NCBI GenBank assembly: GCA_028874075.1
Contig: JAPPLU010000049.1
Coordinates: forward strand, 226,332 to 290,331
DNA length: 64,000 nt
From: Chloroflexota bacterium
GTDB lineage: Bacteria; Chloroflexota; Dehalococcoidia; Lucifugimonadales; UBA3495
Direction: 5' to 3'
Part shown: in pieces, positions 47,695 through 57,695 of the stretch
How positions within the stretch are numbered: position 1 is the first letter of the stretch
Layout of the letters: each line of letters opens with the position of its first letter
Translations under genes and position numbers: made by a program
Notes under the pieces: model-generated
Databases searched by the model: none
Seen by the model: the letters and a program-made list of their open reading frames with translations, nothing else
What the model was told of the DNA's origin: nothing

Positions 47695-48432
47695 GTGCCG
47701 CCGACTCACCGCCTTTACACCGACCTGGCCTGGCTGTGGCCTGCCTTCAGCCCGCCCGCCGATTATGCCGACGACGCCGGCCACTGGCGCGATGCTCTCC
47801 GCCAAAGGCTGGGCCCCGGCCGCCACTCCCTGCTGGAGCTGGGCTCGGGCGGCGGTCACACCCTGAGTCACCTGGCCGCCGACTTCGACGTTACGGCCGT
47901 GGACCTGTCCCTCCAAATGCTGGCCCTGTCCCGGCAACTCAACCCTGGCATCCCACACCACCTGGGAGATATGCGGGATTTCCGGCTGGGAAAGCAGTTC
48001 GACGCCGTGGCTATCCACGACGCCGTCTGTTACCTGTTATCGGAAGAAGACCTTCTGGACACTTTTGCCACCGCCCGGCAGCATCTCCGCCCCGGCGGCA
48101 TCCTTCTCCTGTCTCCCGACTACCTGAAGGAATCCTTCTTCGGCCCCCGCGTCCTCCACTGGATTTGCGCCGATGCCCGCCCGCCCTTCACCGTTGTCGA
48201 ATATTGCCACGACCCTGACGTTACGGACACCACTATCGAGTCACTTTTCTTCTTCATCATCCACGAACCGGCCGGCCTGCGGGTGGTGGAGGACCGGCAT
48301 ACTACCGGACTGTTTCCCTCCACTACCTGGCTGAAGCTGCTGGACGAAGCGGGTTTTGATGCTGAACTTGTTGCCCTGCCGGGATACGAAGGCGGTTACG
48401 GCGGCCACCTGTTTGTGGCAGCGCTGCGCTAG
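47695..48432 (+). CDS. Class I SAM-dependent methyltransferase
   Basis: LYTDLAWLWPAFSPP…SLLELGSGGGHTLSHLAADFDVTAVDLS. Confidence 0.88.
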   Translation: MPPTHRLYTDLAWLWPAFSPPADYADDAGHWRDALRQRLGPGRHSLLELGSGGGHTLSHLAADFDVTAVDLSLQMLALSRQLNPGIPHHLGDMRDFRLGKQFDAVAIHDAVCYLLSEEDLLDTFATARQHLRPGGILLLSPDYLKESFFGPRVLHWICADARPPFTVVEYCHDPDVTDTTIESLFFFIIHEPAGLRVVEDRHTTGLFPSTTWLKLLDEAGFDAELVALPGYEGGYGGHLFVAALR

Positions 48433-48486
48433 ACGCCTGCAAAAGTGTACTGTACTCGCGGAAAGTTCGCGGGCAGGGGAGTCGCC

Positions 48487-48906
48487 CTATCTACCCGCCT
48501 TCAGCCGGCAACTGCGGCTGATGCGGTAGCGATTGGCGGCAACCCACTTGTAGGTGGACTCCCCGAGGCGGTTGACCCCGGGCAGCCACAGCAGCGGGGC
48601 CAGGGGCATCAGCGGGGGCAACCGCAACGTCAGCATCCGGAAGGCGTAAAATCCTTGGTAGAGCCTTCGCTCTTCTTCGGGGCCGTCACCGGACTGGGAT
48701 GAACCCTTCCTGACCTCCAGGTAAGCCGCGGCGTCCAAATCCTCCCACGCCAAACCGGAAGGCGGTTCATCCAGTTCCTGGTAGGATGTCCAGGTAACCA
48801 CGCGGAAGAAATCGGCCAGCGCCAGCGCCCGCACGGACAGGGTGCAGAAACCGCATTCACCGTCGTAGTATACGACCCAGCCTGTACCTCTTTTAATCTC
48901 TGCCAT
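48487..48906 (-). CDS. DUF393 thiol-disulfide oxidoreductase-like protein
   Basis: VVYYDGECGFCTLSVRALALAD. Confidence 0.85.
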   Translation of the reverse strand: MAEIKRGTGWVVYYDGECGFCTLSVRALALADFFRVVTWTSYQELDEPPSGLAWEDLDAAAYLEVRKGSSQSGDGPEEERRLYQGFYAFRMLTLRLPPLMPLAPLLWLPGVNRLGESTYKWVAANRYRISRSCRLKAGR

Positions 48907-48969
48907 ACATACATTGTATCCGGTTGGACGATAAAAGGCACCAGGGCAGGGTTCCACAAGGCTACACAA

Positions 48970-50727
48970 TTATGCGGGAAATGCCTCGCCAGCCTCGGCG
49001 TAATGCCGGGCGTCCTCCTCGTCCGCCGCCTTAGCACCCGACCGTACGTCCACCCAGTGCAGCAGCACTCCCCCTGCCACGATCAGGCCCATTATGGACA
49101 GGATGGCCACCCTGGTATCAATCAGGCCCGTTACCACGACGTAGAGCAGGGGGCCGAAGACCGTAGAGACCCGCCCCATAAAGCCGAAAAAGGAGAAGAA
49201 CTCGCCGCTGCGGGTATGGGGCACTATCTGGGCGAACAGGCTGCGGGCCAGGGCCTGGCTGCCTCCCATTACCAGGCCCACGCCCACGCCCAGCAGCAGC
49301 CACTGGTACGGTGCGTCCAGCCCCAGCCACTGCCAGACCAGCCGCCTTACTGTGCTCGGCCACCAGTCTATGGGGCCATCGCTCAGGTTGGAGCGGTGCA
49401 GCCGACCCGTGGCCGTCTCGGCAGAGAGTCCGCCGCCCTCCACTGAAATGGAATACGGGGCGTTGTCGGACAGCCCGATTTTTTCCACCAGCGCCTCCGT
49501 CCGCTCAACAGGCAGTGTATCTCCGGCCCGCAAGGCAGTTTCCGATTCCGGAATCACCCCGGAAGCCGCCAGTTCTGCACGCCACGTCCGGTCCTGTGCC
49601 GAGTCCTCCTTTTCCGGCGCGGCGCCCACCACGTACACGCCCAGTTCCGCCTGGTACTCCAACTGGTAGTCAAAGTCCTCGTGGCGGTCCGGTTGCAGCG
49701 GCGCTATGCCGACACCGAAGAGGACCAGAATCGACCATCCCACCAGGGTAACCATAAGGGCGCCCTTGGTGGCGATGCGGGAAGCCAGCCAGGAAAAGGC
49801 CATGGCCCCGAAGGCCGCCACAAACTGGATGATGAGGATGGTGGCCATGTTGAACACCAGCGGAATGCCGATGGTGTCCGCCCCGTAGGCCCCGGCCACG
49901 TTAAGCACCGTCTGGATGCCGTCGTTGAACAGCAGGTAAGCGACCAGGTAAACCAGGATGGCCCGGAAGGCCCGCATTTCGTGGAAGGTGTGGGACAGTT
50001 CAGTAAAAGCCAGCCGAACCGCCCGCACCGGCCGCAGCCTGCGCATCTCGTTGGGAATATGCGGCTCCGGAACCACCTTGAACGTCCACAGCGCCCAGCC
50101 GAACCACCAGACCCCGGTGGACGCAATGGCCAGCCGGGTAACGAGGTCGGCCCATTGGGTGTCCTGCATGACCAGGATCAGGGCCAGGTGCGCCGCCAGA
50201 AGCAGCCCGCCGCCCACGTAACCGTAGGCGAAGCCCCGACTGCTGACATCGTCCAGCAGTTCCCGGGGGGCGATGTGAGGCAAGAAGGTGTTATAGAAGA
50301 CCAGGCAGCCGGCGAAGCCCACGTTGGCCAGCATAAACATGGCCAGGAACCACAGCCAAGGCTGGCCAGTGTAGGCGGAGAAGAACATCAGGCAGGCCGC
50401 CACGGACCCCACGATGGTGTAGATCCACAGCAGGATTTTCTTGATGGCCACCCGGTCGGCGATCACCCCCAGCACCGGGCTGGTTACGGCGACCAGGGCG
50501 GTGGCCGCGGCAATTGCCAGGCTCCACGTGGAACTGCCCGTAAAGGTGATGCCCAGGATGGAAACGGACTCGCCCAGCGCGTCCTTGAAGAGGAAGACGA
50601 AATATACGGGGAAGATGGCCGCCCCGCCGGAAGTGGCGTACCCGGAGTTGGCCCAGTCATACATGCACCAGGCCCGGATAACCCTGCGCTGGGGAGCCGA
50701 AAGGTCTCTCAGCCTGCTGCCTACCAC
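48970..50727 (-). CDS. MFS transporter (UMF1-like) with an inserted soluble domain
   Basis: CMYDWANSGYATSG…; polytopic; soluble insert before the last TM segments. Confidence 0.87.
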   Translation of the reverse strand: MVGSRLRDLSAPQRRVIRAWCMYDWANSGYATSGGAAIFPVYFVFLFKDALGESVSILGITFTGSSTWSLAIAAATALVAVTSPVLGVIADRVAIKKILLWIYTIVGSVAACLMFFSAYTGQPWLWFLAMFMLANVGFAGCLVFYNTFLPHIAPRELLDDVSSRGFAYGYVGGGLLLAAHLALILVMQDTQWADLVTRLAIASTGVWWFGWALWTFKVVPEPHIPNEMRRLRPVRAVRLAFTELSHTFHEMRAFRAILVYLVAYLLFNDGIQTVLNVAGAYGADTIGIPLVFNMATILIIQFVAAFGAMAFSWLASRIATKGALMVTLVGWSILVLFGVGIAPLQPDRHEDFDYQLEYQAELGVYVVGAAPEKEDSAQDRTWRAELAASGVIPESETALRAGDTLPVERTEALVEKIGLSDNAPYSISVEGGGLSAETATGRLHRSNLSDGPIDWWPSTVRRLVWQWLGLDAPYQWLLLGVGVGLVMGGSQALARSLFAQIVPHTRSGEFFSFFGFMGRVSTVFGPLLYVVVTGLIDTRVAILSIMGLIVAGGVLLHWVDVRSGAKAADEEDARHYAEAGEAFPA

Positions 50728-51088
50728 CAGAAGAACCTGATGGGCAGATGGGAGCCGCGACTGTCCCTCCGGCGCGGGTCTCGCCAGAACACCCGCCGCC
50801 GGTCATTGGCGATCAAGAACACCACCAGGAGGAGTCCCACCAGGAAAACAATGCCGGCTATCATCTCCACATACCTGGGGAAAAGGGTATGCAGTTAGTA
50901 TATACCATCGTCTGAAGCCACCCTGGAGGCGTCCACGTAATTTTTCCAGCGGCGGCGATGATGCAGGCAGCGCTTGCGAAGGCGATTTGCCTCCGCTGCC
51001 CGCCCACCGGTCGCCAACTCCCTGCCCCAAATCTGCTAAAATGCCACCACTCAACCAACCCTTGTCCGGACACCGCAAGGAGGCAGCC

Positions 51089-52456
51089 ATGACCCAGATT
51101 TACGATGCCGAGCGCCGCGATATTTCCATTGCCCTGGGCGGCGACGCAATGATTACCCGCCGGATGCGGGCCTTCCAGGAACCCCGGTTCCTCAAGCTGG
51201 TGGACATCCTCCGGGGCGCCGACGTGTCCCTGGTGAACCTGGAGATGCTGTTCCACGACTTTGAAAGCAGCTGGCAGTGGAGCAGCGCGACCTACACTCG
51301 ATCCGATCCCCACAACCTGGACGAACTGAAGTGGATGGGCATCAACGCCGTAACCGCCGCCAACAACCACTCCTTCGACTATTCGGAAGGGGGATTCCTG
51401 ACCACCCTGGAGCACTGTCGTGAAATCGACCTGCCCTACGCCGGCGGCGGCCGCGACCTGGACGAGGCCCGCGCCCCGGCCTACGTGGACTCGGCCAGGG
51501 GTCGCGTGGCGGTGATGGGGGCCACCAGCACCTACAGCGAGCAGTCCCGGGCCGGCGCCGGCCGCCCCGACTTCCGCGGGCGCCCGGGGGTCAACGCCCT
51601 GCGCCACGACATAACCCACCACGTGCAGCAGGACGTGTTCGACGCTCTGCGCAAAGCCAACCTGGAACTGGGCTACGAGGAGGAACACGCCTTCCACCGC
51701 CACTTCGGGTTCCGGGGAAACGAGGACGCCCCCGACCACGGCACCGAGATAGATTTCCTGGACAACAAGTTCATCCTGGACGAGGAGTACGCCATCCGCA
51801 CCGCCCTGAACGAGGAGGACCGCCTGGGCATCGGCAACTGGATTCGGGGAACGCAGAAACAGTCAGACTGGCAGGTCTATGGCGTCCACTGCCACGAGAG
51901 CGGTCCCGACGGCGACTTCCACGGCCATTCCCGCCTGTCCCCACCCCACTTCCTGGTGGACTTCGCCCACTGGACCATCGACCAGGGCTGCGCCGCCTTC
52001 GTGGGTCACGGGCCCCACTTCCTGCGGGGCATAGAAATCTACAAGAACCGTCCCATCTTCTACAGCCTGGGGAACTTCATCTTCCAGAACGAAAGCGTCC
52101 TGTGGCTGCCCCACGAGGCCTATCGCCGCTTCGGCCTGGATTTCAACAGCACCCCCGGCGACTACCTGGATACGCGGTCGGGCGGGGGAACCCGCGCCTT
52201 CGCCGCCGACCCGGTCTTCTGGCAGAGCGTGGTAGCCGTATGCAACTACGCTGGCGGCGACCTGAGAGAAGTGATTCTCTACCCCATCGACATGGGCTTT
52301 GGCCGTCCCATCCCCCAGCGGGGCCGCCCCGTGCTTGCCGAAGAACCCATGGCCCGGGAAACGCTGACGTGGCTGCAACAGGTTTCGAAGCCTTTTGGGA
52401 CGGAGATTTCGATTGAGGAAGAGGACGGGGATTTGGTGGGGGTGATACGGGTTTAG
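51089..52456 (+). CDS. CapA-family protein
   Basis: ISIALGGDAMITRRM…INAVTAANNHSFDY…GHGPHFLRGIEIYKNRPIFYSLGNFIF; AGGAGG upstream of ATG. Confidence 0.9.
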   Translation: MTQIYDAERRDISIALGGDAMITRRMRAFQEPRFLKLVDILRGADVSLVNLEMLFHDFESSWQWSSATYTRSDPHNLDELKWMGINAVTAANNHSFDYSEGGFLTTLEHCREIDLPYAGGGRDLDEARAPAYVDSARGRVAVMGATSTYSEQSRAGAGRPDFRGRPGVNALRHDITHHVQQDVFDALRKANLELGYEEEHAFHRHFGFRGNEDAPDHGTEIDFLDNKFILDEEYAIRTALNEEDRLGIGNWIRGTQKQSDWQVYGVHCHESGPDGDFHGHSRLSPPHFLVDFAHWTIDQGCAAFVGHGPHFLRGIEIYKNRPIFYSLGNFIFQNESVLWLPHEAYRRFGLDFNSTPGDYLDTRSGGGTRAFAADPVFWQSVVAVCNYAGGDLREVILYPIDMGFGRPIPQRGRPVLAEEPMARETLTWLQQVSKPFGTEISIEEEDGDLVGVIRV

Positions 52457-52484
52457 GGGGAGAGCTTTTTCAAGAATCATTGCG

Positions 52485-52515
52485 CCCGGGAGTTAATCTG
52501 CCGGGCGTTTTCTTG
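52485..52515 (+). terminator. Intrinsic terminator after capA-like gene
   Basis: CGCCCGG…CCGGGCG followed by TTTTCTT. Confidence 0.65.
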
Positions 52516-52525
52516 TGAACGGGAT

Positions 52526-53140
52526 TCAAGCAGAAAGAGATTCCAGGCGGGTCACCCAGGAGTTGAAGCGGGGGCATTGAGCGCGGATGGTTGGGAGGCC
52601 GATGGATTGGGCGACCAGGGGGCCATCGATTCTCTTTGCATAGTCTGGTAATACCTGCAGAATGCGTTTGCTGGGGGCGGTGTTGGGGTTGTCGTTGATT
52701 TCTTCAGGAGAGGGAAATTGGGCGCGAATGTTCGCTAATTGCCGGATGGCTGCCTGGTTCGCCCCGGGGACGTTGAGAAAGCCGTTGACCTGGGAAAAGA
52801 ACAACCCTTCAAGTTCGTGTAGTTGGACGTAGGGAATTACCTTCCTTGTGTCCCAGTTGGGCCGCAGCCTTCCGTCGACGCCCTGAATAATGTCCTGTTC
52901 CAGTTGGTCAACAGTTCTGGTTCCCTTGTCTCTGAACCCATAGAAGTCAACCAACGAAGTTACGAAGTCAAAACTCGGGAAGAGTTCTGCTATTCGATTA
53001 GCTAACCGTTCTACCGAAATCCTCCCCCGTAGGGAAGTGGGCTTCGAGTATACGTCGCATTTCAAGAGATAGGGGGCAAGCACCTGGTCCACGAAGTCCC
53101 CTTCAGTTTCCCCTTCGACAACTACGGCCAGTCGGACCAC
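52526..53140 (-). CDS. DUF4276-like (Toprim-related) protein
   Basis: VRLAVVVEGETEGDFVDQVLAPYL; HELEGLFFSQ; overlaps the AAA ATPase gene. Confidence 0.75.
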   Translation of the reverse strand: MVRLAVVVEGETEGDFVDQVLAPYLLKCDVYSKPTSLRGRISVERLANRIAELFPSFDFVTSLVDFYGFRDKGTRTVDQLEQDIIQGVDGRLRPNWDTRKVIPYVQLHELEGLFFSQVNGFLNVPGANQAAIRQLANIRAQFPSPEEINDNPNTAPSKRILQVLPDYAKRIDGPLVAQSIGLPTIRAQCPRFNSWVTRLESLSA

Positions 53141-54300
53141 GGGCGACCGCCAATGAGATTAGTAAGCCATATTTCGCCTGTTGAATACTCTTCCACCCAA
53201 TTCACCAGCCATTCTTCGTCCGGCCGATGGATTCTAGTGCGCCCGTCCTTCAGGTCAAAGACGTAAACCTCTCCCAAATCGAACTCATTCAACATCAACG
53301 GCGACTGGGTAGCCACAATAACCTGCCTGTGTCTAGACATTCGCTTTATCATTGCCCCTACCAGCCCCACGGCGGACGGGTGCAGACCCAGTTCCGGCTC
53401 GTCCAGCAGGATGACGCTGGGCAGCATCTCTTCGGGCAGGTTCAGCAGCGTTACCAGGCAGAAGTAGCGCAGGGAACCGTCGGAGGTCAAGTGGGCGCCC
53501 ATGGTCTTGTCGGACCCTTTGGCCTTCCAGCGCAAGAGGACTTTGCCGTAGCTTTCTTCCAGGTCAAACCGGTCAAAGGTGGGTAGAATCCGGTTTACAA
53601 GACCGCAGATGTAGTCGTACCGTTTGGTGTCCTCCCGTTCCAGCCGGTACAGGACGGCCGCCAGGTTGCCGCCGTCGGCCCTCAGGCGGACGTTATCCGT
53701 TACATCCCAGCTCTTCTTGATATTGGAGTTAAAGTCGGTGTTGTGGAATTGGTGGAAGGCAAGGATGCCAAAAAAGTCTCTAATGTCAGACCTGGAAGTC
53801 ACAGTAGCAAGAATTACAGGATCGTCTACTTTGCTTCTGTCTTTGTCCTTAAGAAATCCGTCCCTTTCGAGGGACATTATCCCGCTCTCTGTGCCGCCTC
53901 CTGAATACGCCCAGCCAACATCACTGAGACCACTGACCAGCCTGCTACTAAAGCTCTCTTCATTGAACTCTAGCTTGTCCGATTGGGCAAAGCCCAGAGT
54001 AAAACTATAAGTGTGTCGGTCCTGACTGATCTTGATTGCCAAACTTGCGGCTAACTCAGGCGTCCGCGCACTCCCCCCAAACAACTGGTCGTCCGCGCCG
54101 CCGTGCCGTGCGACAAACTCGCCGAGACGGCGGTACCGCAGCATTTGCCGCAGCATTTCCAGGAACAGGAAGATGTTGGATTTGCCTGAGCCGTTGGGGC
54201 CGATTAGCACGGCGGCGTTGGGCAGGTCGGTGAGTTCCACATCGGCCAGGGAGCGGAAGCCCTGGATTTTGATGGACTCGATCTTGCTGGCCGGTTCCAT
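53122..54300 (-). CDS. AAA family ATPase (AAA_21-like, SMC-type)
   Basis: IKIQGFRSLADVELTDLPNAAVLIGPNGSGKSN; VILLDEPELGLHPSAV. Confidence 0.87.
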   Translation of the reverse strand: MEPASKIESIKIQGFRSLADVELTDLPNAAVLIGPNGSGKSNIFLFLEMLRQMLRYRRLGEFVARHGGADDQLFGGSARTPELAASLAIKISQDRHTYSFTLGFAQSDKLEFNEESFSSRLVSGLSDVGWAYSGGGTESGIMSLERDGFLKDKDRSKVDDPVILATVTSRSDIRDFFGILAFHQFHNTDFNSNIKKSWDVTDNVRLRADGGNLAAVLYRLEREDTKRYDYICGLVNRILPTFDRFDLEESYGKVLLRWKAKGSDKTMGAHLTSDGSLRYFCLVTLLNLPEEMLPSVILLDEPELGLHPSAVGLVGAMIKRMSRHRQVIVATQSPLMLNEFDLGEVYVFDLKDGRTRIHRPDEEWLVNWVEEYSTGEIWLTNLIGGRPWSDWP

Positions 54301-54304
54301 CGCG

Positions 54305-54760
54305 CTACCCCGTGCTTGCCACCATCCCCGCCAGGTTGCGGGCAAACTCCTCCACGGTGGCGGCGGCTTTGCGGCGGATTATGGGTTGGCCCAGGGTGCC
54401 CAGGGCGCCCATGAAGGCGGTGTCGGTGGCGATGGTGAGTTCGGTCTGGCCGTTAGCGGTGGGGGACAGTTGCAGGGTCATGGTTGTCTTGACTGAGCCG
54501 CCGATGCGGCGGTCGGCGGCCTCCAGCAGGAAGCGGGCCTCGCCCTGCTCGGGGTCGCGGGACACTATCCGCAGGGTGCCGGACAGGTTCACCCGCATGG
54601 GGCCGGCCTGGGCCAGCAGGGTGCCCTTGTAGCCGTCGTCGCCGTCGGCTTCCAGCGAGGACAGGCCGGGGATGCAGGGAGCCACCCGGGGCACGTCCAT
54701 CACCAGGTCCCAGGTGGTTGCCCGGTCGGCGGGCACTACGCAGCGATTCTCCAGCTTCAC
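54305..54760 (-). CDS. CoxG-like SRPBCC protein
   Basis: DVPRVAPCIPGLSSLEADGDDGYKGTL; next to coxM/coxS-like genes. Confidence 0.85.
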   Translation of the reverse strand: MKLENRCVVPADRATTWDLVMDVPRVAPCIPGLSSLEADGDDGYKGTLLAQAGPMRVNLSGTLRIVSRDPEQGEARFLLEAADRRIGGSVKTTMTLQLSPTANGQTELTIATDTAFMGALGTLGQPIIRRKAAATVEEFARNLAGMVASTG

Positions 54761-54764
54761 GGCG

Positions 54765-55640
54765 CTACACCATACCGGCGTTGGTCATGGCCTGGCGGAC
54801 GGCCCGGCGGGTGAAGACCTCGGCCATTTCCCGCTTGTACTCCGCCGAACCGCGATGGTCGTCCAGGGGGTCCACGGCGTCCTGCACCGTTGCTGCGGCC
54901 TCGCGGATGGCCTCGTCGGTCAGGGGCTGGCCGCGCAGGGCGTCCTCGGCGGCGGTGGCGCGGATGGGCGTAAGGCCAACCGACCCCAGCACAATGCGGA
55001 TGTCGCCGCAGTTGCCTAAACCGTCGGGGGTTACCACGGCGGCTACTGAGACGGTAGCATAGTCGTCGGCGGTGCGGGGCAGGAACTTCAGGTAGGCGGT
55101 ACCGGCCCCGTTGGGGGCGGGCGGCACCACCAGACCGGTGATTATCTCGCCCGGCCGGACATCGGTCTCAAAGTAGTCCACGAACAGTTCCTCCGCCGGC
55201 ACGATGCGCTGGCCGCCGTTGGCCGAGGACAGCACGATCGAGGCCCCCAGGGCAATCAGGGACGGCGGCGGGTCCTGGTTGGGGTCGCCGTGGGCCAGGC
55301 CGCCGCCCACCGTGGCCATGTTGCGGATGCGGGGCGTGGCCACGTGGCGGTAGGCCCCCGCCACCAGGGGGAGTCGTTCCGATACCAGGGGGTGGTTCTC
55401 CACCTGCCGCTGGGTGCAAAGGCCGCCGATGCGGATGTTGCCGTCTTCCGTTTCCTCAATGGCGTCCAGGCCAGGGATGCGCCGGAGGCCGATGACGTGG
55501 CCGGGCTGGGAGAAGCGCTGCTTCATCTGCAATACCAGGGCGGTGCCACCGGACATCAGGCGGGCATCGTCGCCGTAATCGGCCAGCAGGCTGAAGGCGT
55601 GGTCCAGGGCGGTGGCCTGGTGAAACTCAAAGTCAATCAT
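54765..55640 (-). CDS. FAD-binding subunit, CO dehydrogenase/xanthine dehydrogenase family (CoxM-like)
   Basis: AYRHVATPRIRNMATVGGGLAHGDPNQD. Confidence 0.9.
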   Translation of the reverse strand: MIDFEFHQATALDHAFSLLADYGDDARLMSGGTALVLQMKQRFSQPGHVIGLRRIPGLDAIEETEDGNIRIGGLCTQRQVENHPLVSERLPLVAGAYRHVATPRIRNMATVGGGLAHGDPNQDPPPSLIALGASIVLSSANGGQRIVPAEELFVDYFETDVRPGEIITGLVVPPAPNGAGTAYLKFLPRTADDYATVSVAAVVTPDGLGNCGDIRIVLGSVGLTPIRATAAEDALRGQPLTDEAIREAAATVQDAVDPLDDHRGSAEYKREMAEVFTRRAVRQAMTNAGMV

Positions 55641-56131
55641 CAGTTGCCATCGCCCCCTTCATGCGAAGCAGCGGGGCTCATGGCGGCGACCACCGACTCC
55701 AGGATTTTGTAGTAGCCGGTGCAGCGGCACAGGTTGCCCATCATCCAGTCCCGAACTTCTTCCTCGGTGGGCTGGGGATTCTCGTCCAGCAGGGCCTTGG
55801 CGGCCATGACCTGGCCGGGGGTGCAGATGCCGCACTGGAAACCGCCGTAGTCAATGAAGGCCTGCTGCACGGGGTGGAGCCTACCATCTTCGGCCAGCCC
55901 CTCGATGGTGGTAACTTCGGAGCCTTCCACCGCGGCGGCCAGGGTAATGCAGGAAGCCACCATTTCGCCATCCACCAGGACGGTGCAGGCGCCGCAGACG
56001 CCGACGCTGCAGCCCTCCTTGGTGCCGGTCAGGCCCAGGTCGTAGCGCAGCAGGTCCACCAGCAGGCGGCGGGCCGGAGCCTCCACCTGGCGGTTTTCCC
56101 CGTTTACTTTCAGGTTTATACGTTGGACCAT
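55640..56131 (-). CDS. 2Fe-2S subunit, CO dehydrogenase/xanthine dehydrogenase family (CoxS-like)
   Basis: [40 protein letters not shown]. Confidence 0.93.
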   Translation of the reverse strand: MVQRINLKVNGENRQVEAPARRLLVDLLRYDLGLTGTKEGCSVGVCGACTVLVDGEMVASCITLAAAVEGSEVTTIEGLAEDGRLHPVQQAFIDYGGFQCGICTPGQVMAAKALLDENPQPTEEEVRDWMMGNLCRCTGYYKILESVVAAMSPAASHEGGDGN

Positions 56132-56476
56132 AAGTACAATTCCTTGTGCTTTTTCCTCCGGCGCACCGCGTGTTCTCCCCTTGGGAAACATACGGGTCAG
56201 CCTTGCCCAATACTATAACACGCGCCGAAGGCGGGCAAGGTGATGGGAACCTGCTGGCATTGGGGCATGGGGCGCTGGCGGCAGAAGGGCTGCTCGTCAA
56301 GCTAAGGGTTACATTCACTTCCAGTTGAAGGACCTCGCGCAGGCTGCCACGAACTCTCGCTGCGACTGCCCCGTCCCTTTTTCCTCTCCCAACCCGTCGT
56401 TAGATTCTATGCTATAATCGCCGAGTTAATTGCAACAAGAACCCGTTTATTCGTACCCGTCTTTCCGGAGCAAACA

Positions 56477-56911
56477 TTGACCACCCAGGAAGAACTTGTC
56501 GCCAAGCTCAGGCCCCTGGGAATGCGGCTCACCCCGCAGCGGCTGGCCATTGCCGAGGTGGTGGTCAACTCCGCCGACCATCCCTCCGTGCGGGACATCT
56601 ACGAGCGGGTGCGGGCCTTCTTCCCCTACGTAACCATCGCCACTGTTTACTCCACCCTGGACGTGCTGGAGGAAGCGGGCATTGTCCGCGAACTGCCTTT
56701 CCAGCGTCTTTCCCGTTACGATGCCAACCTGTCCCCCCACGCCAACCTGGTGTGCGTGGGCTGCGGGATGGTGGTTGACGCCGACGTAGGCCAGGACACC
56801 GTGTCGGAATTGACCGACATCATCAGCGACGGCGCCGACTTCCAGATTTCCTCCCAGCGGGTGGATTTCTATGGCTGGTGTTCCGGCTGCCGCGCCAACG
56901 CCGCCAACTAG
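56477..56911 (+). CDS. Fur-family transcriptional regulator
   Basis: GMRLTPQRLAIAEVVVNSADHPSVRDIYERVR; YATVYSTLD; H…CVGC / CSGC. Confidence 0.92.
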   Translation: MTTQEELVAKLRPLGMRLTPQRLAIAEVVVNSADHPSVRDIYERVRAFFPYVTIATVYSTLDVLEEAGIVRELPFQRLSRYDANLSPHANLVCVGCGMVVDADVGQDTVSELTDIISDGADFQISSQRVDFYGWCSGCRANAAN

Positions 56912-56999
56912 CGGTCAAGCCCCGCGCTTCCCTGTCGGCGCACCTGCTCAATAAGAAACTATCTCAAGACGAGCCTTAAGCAAAGTCTGAACAACGTCA

Positions 57000-57063
57000 T
57001 TCCGGACTTGATCCGGAATCCAGAAGCTCCCCCCATAGATTCCGGCTTTCGCCGGAATGACGA
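57000..57063. repeat. REP-like elements (TTCCGGACTTGATCCGGAATCCAG … GATTCCGGCTTTCGCCGGAATGAC)
   Basis: Palindromic, related copies elsewhere in the window. Confidence 0.7.
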
Positions 57064-57278
57064 TTTATCGACACGGATGAGGTCTTATTCAGAGGTTCCT
57101 TAAGTTTCGCGGCGGTCTGCGACGACTACACTACACCAGCCTGCCACCCCCATCCTAACCTTCCCCGACTTTGTCGCAAAAGTCCATTGAATTTGGGACA
57201 CTTGTGACAGACTCGCCCACCAGCTTCTAGGGGATCCTATTTTATCTTGTATAATCCTCTTACTCAAAACTTCAAACG

Positions 57279-57695
57279 GTGGCAGATATGAGCCTGGACC
57301 ACGACGAATTACCCGACATTCAAAGTATTGAGCACGCTCTGGTTTACATTACCGATGAAGATGAACCCTATTTTGAGCTAAAGGTAACTTCTCAAAACAA
57401 AACCAATTATTATTTCTTCTGCTCCGAAGCCACTCTGTGGGACGTAGTATTCGACCTATTTTTAGCTCTCAATGAAGCGCAATGGTCCCGTCCAGTATGC
57501 TCACCACCTGAGCAACAACCATCCAGACCACGATTTTATGCAAATGGTTCCGGTACAAAGTGCCATAGCCCCGGCCTCTATAAGCCCCTCTGCCACCACT
57601 CCGTCGCTGAACCTGTCCACATTCGCACCGATATGGTTTTTCCGTACTGTAACGTCTGCGGTAATAAATCGGCTACTTGGGTCAGAGCGGACTAA
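57279..57695 (+). CDS. Hypothetical protein inside the IR-bounded cassette
   Basis: TATAAT at 57250-57255 upstream; 3' CNVC pair; no recognised family. Confidence 0.4.
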   Translation: MADMSLDHDELPDIQSIEHALVYITDEDEPYFELKVTSQNKTNYYFFCSEATLWDVVFDLFLALNEAQWSRPVCSPPEQQPSRPRFYANGSGTKCHSPGLYKPLCHHSVAEPVHIRTDMVFPYCNVCGNKSATWVRAD

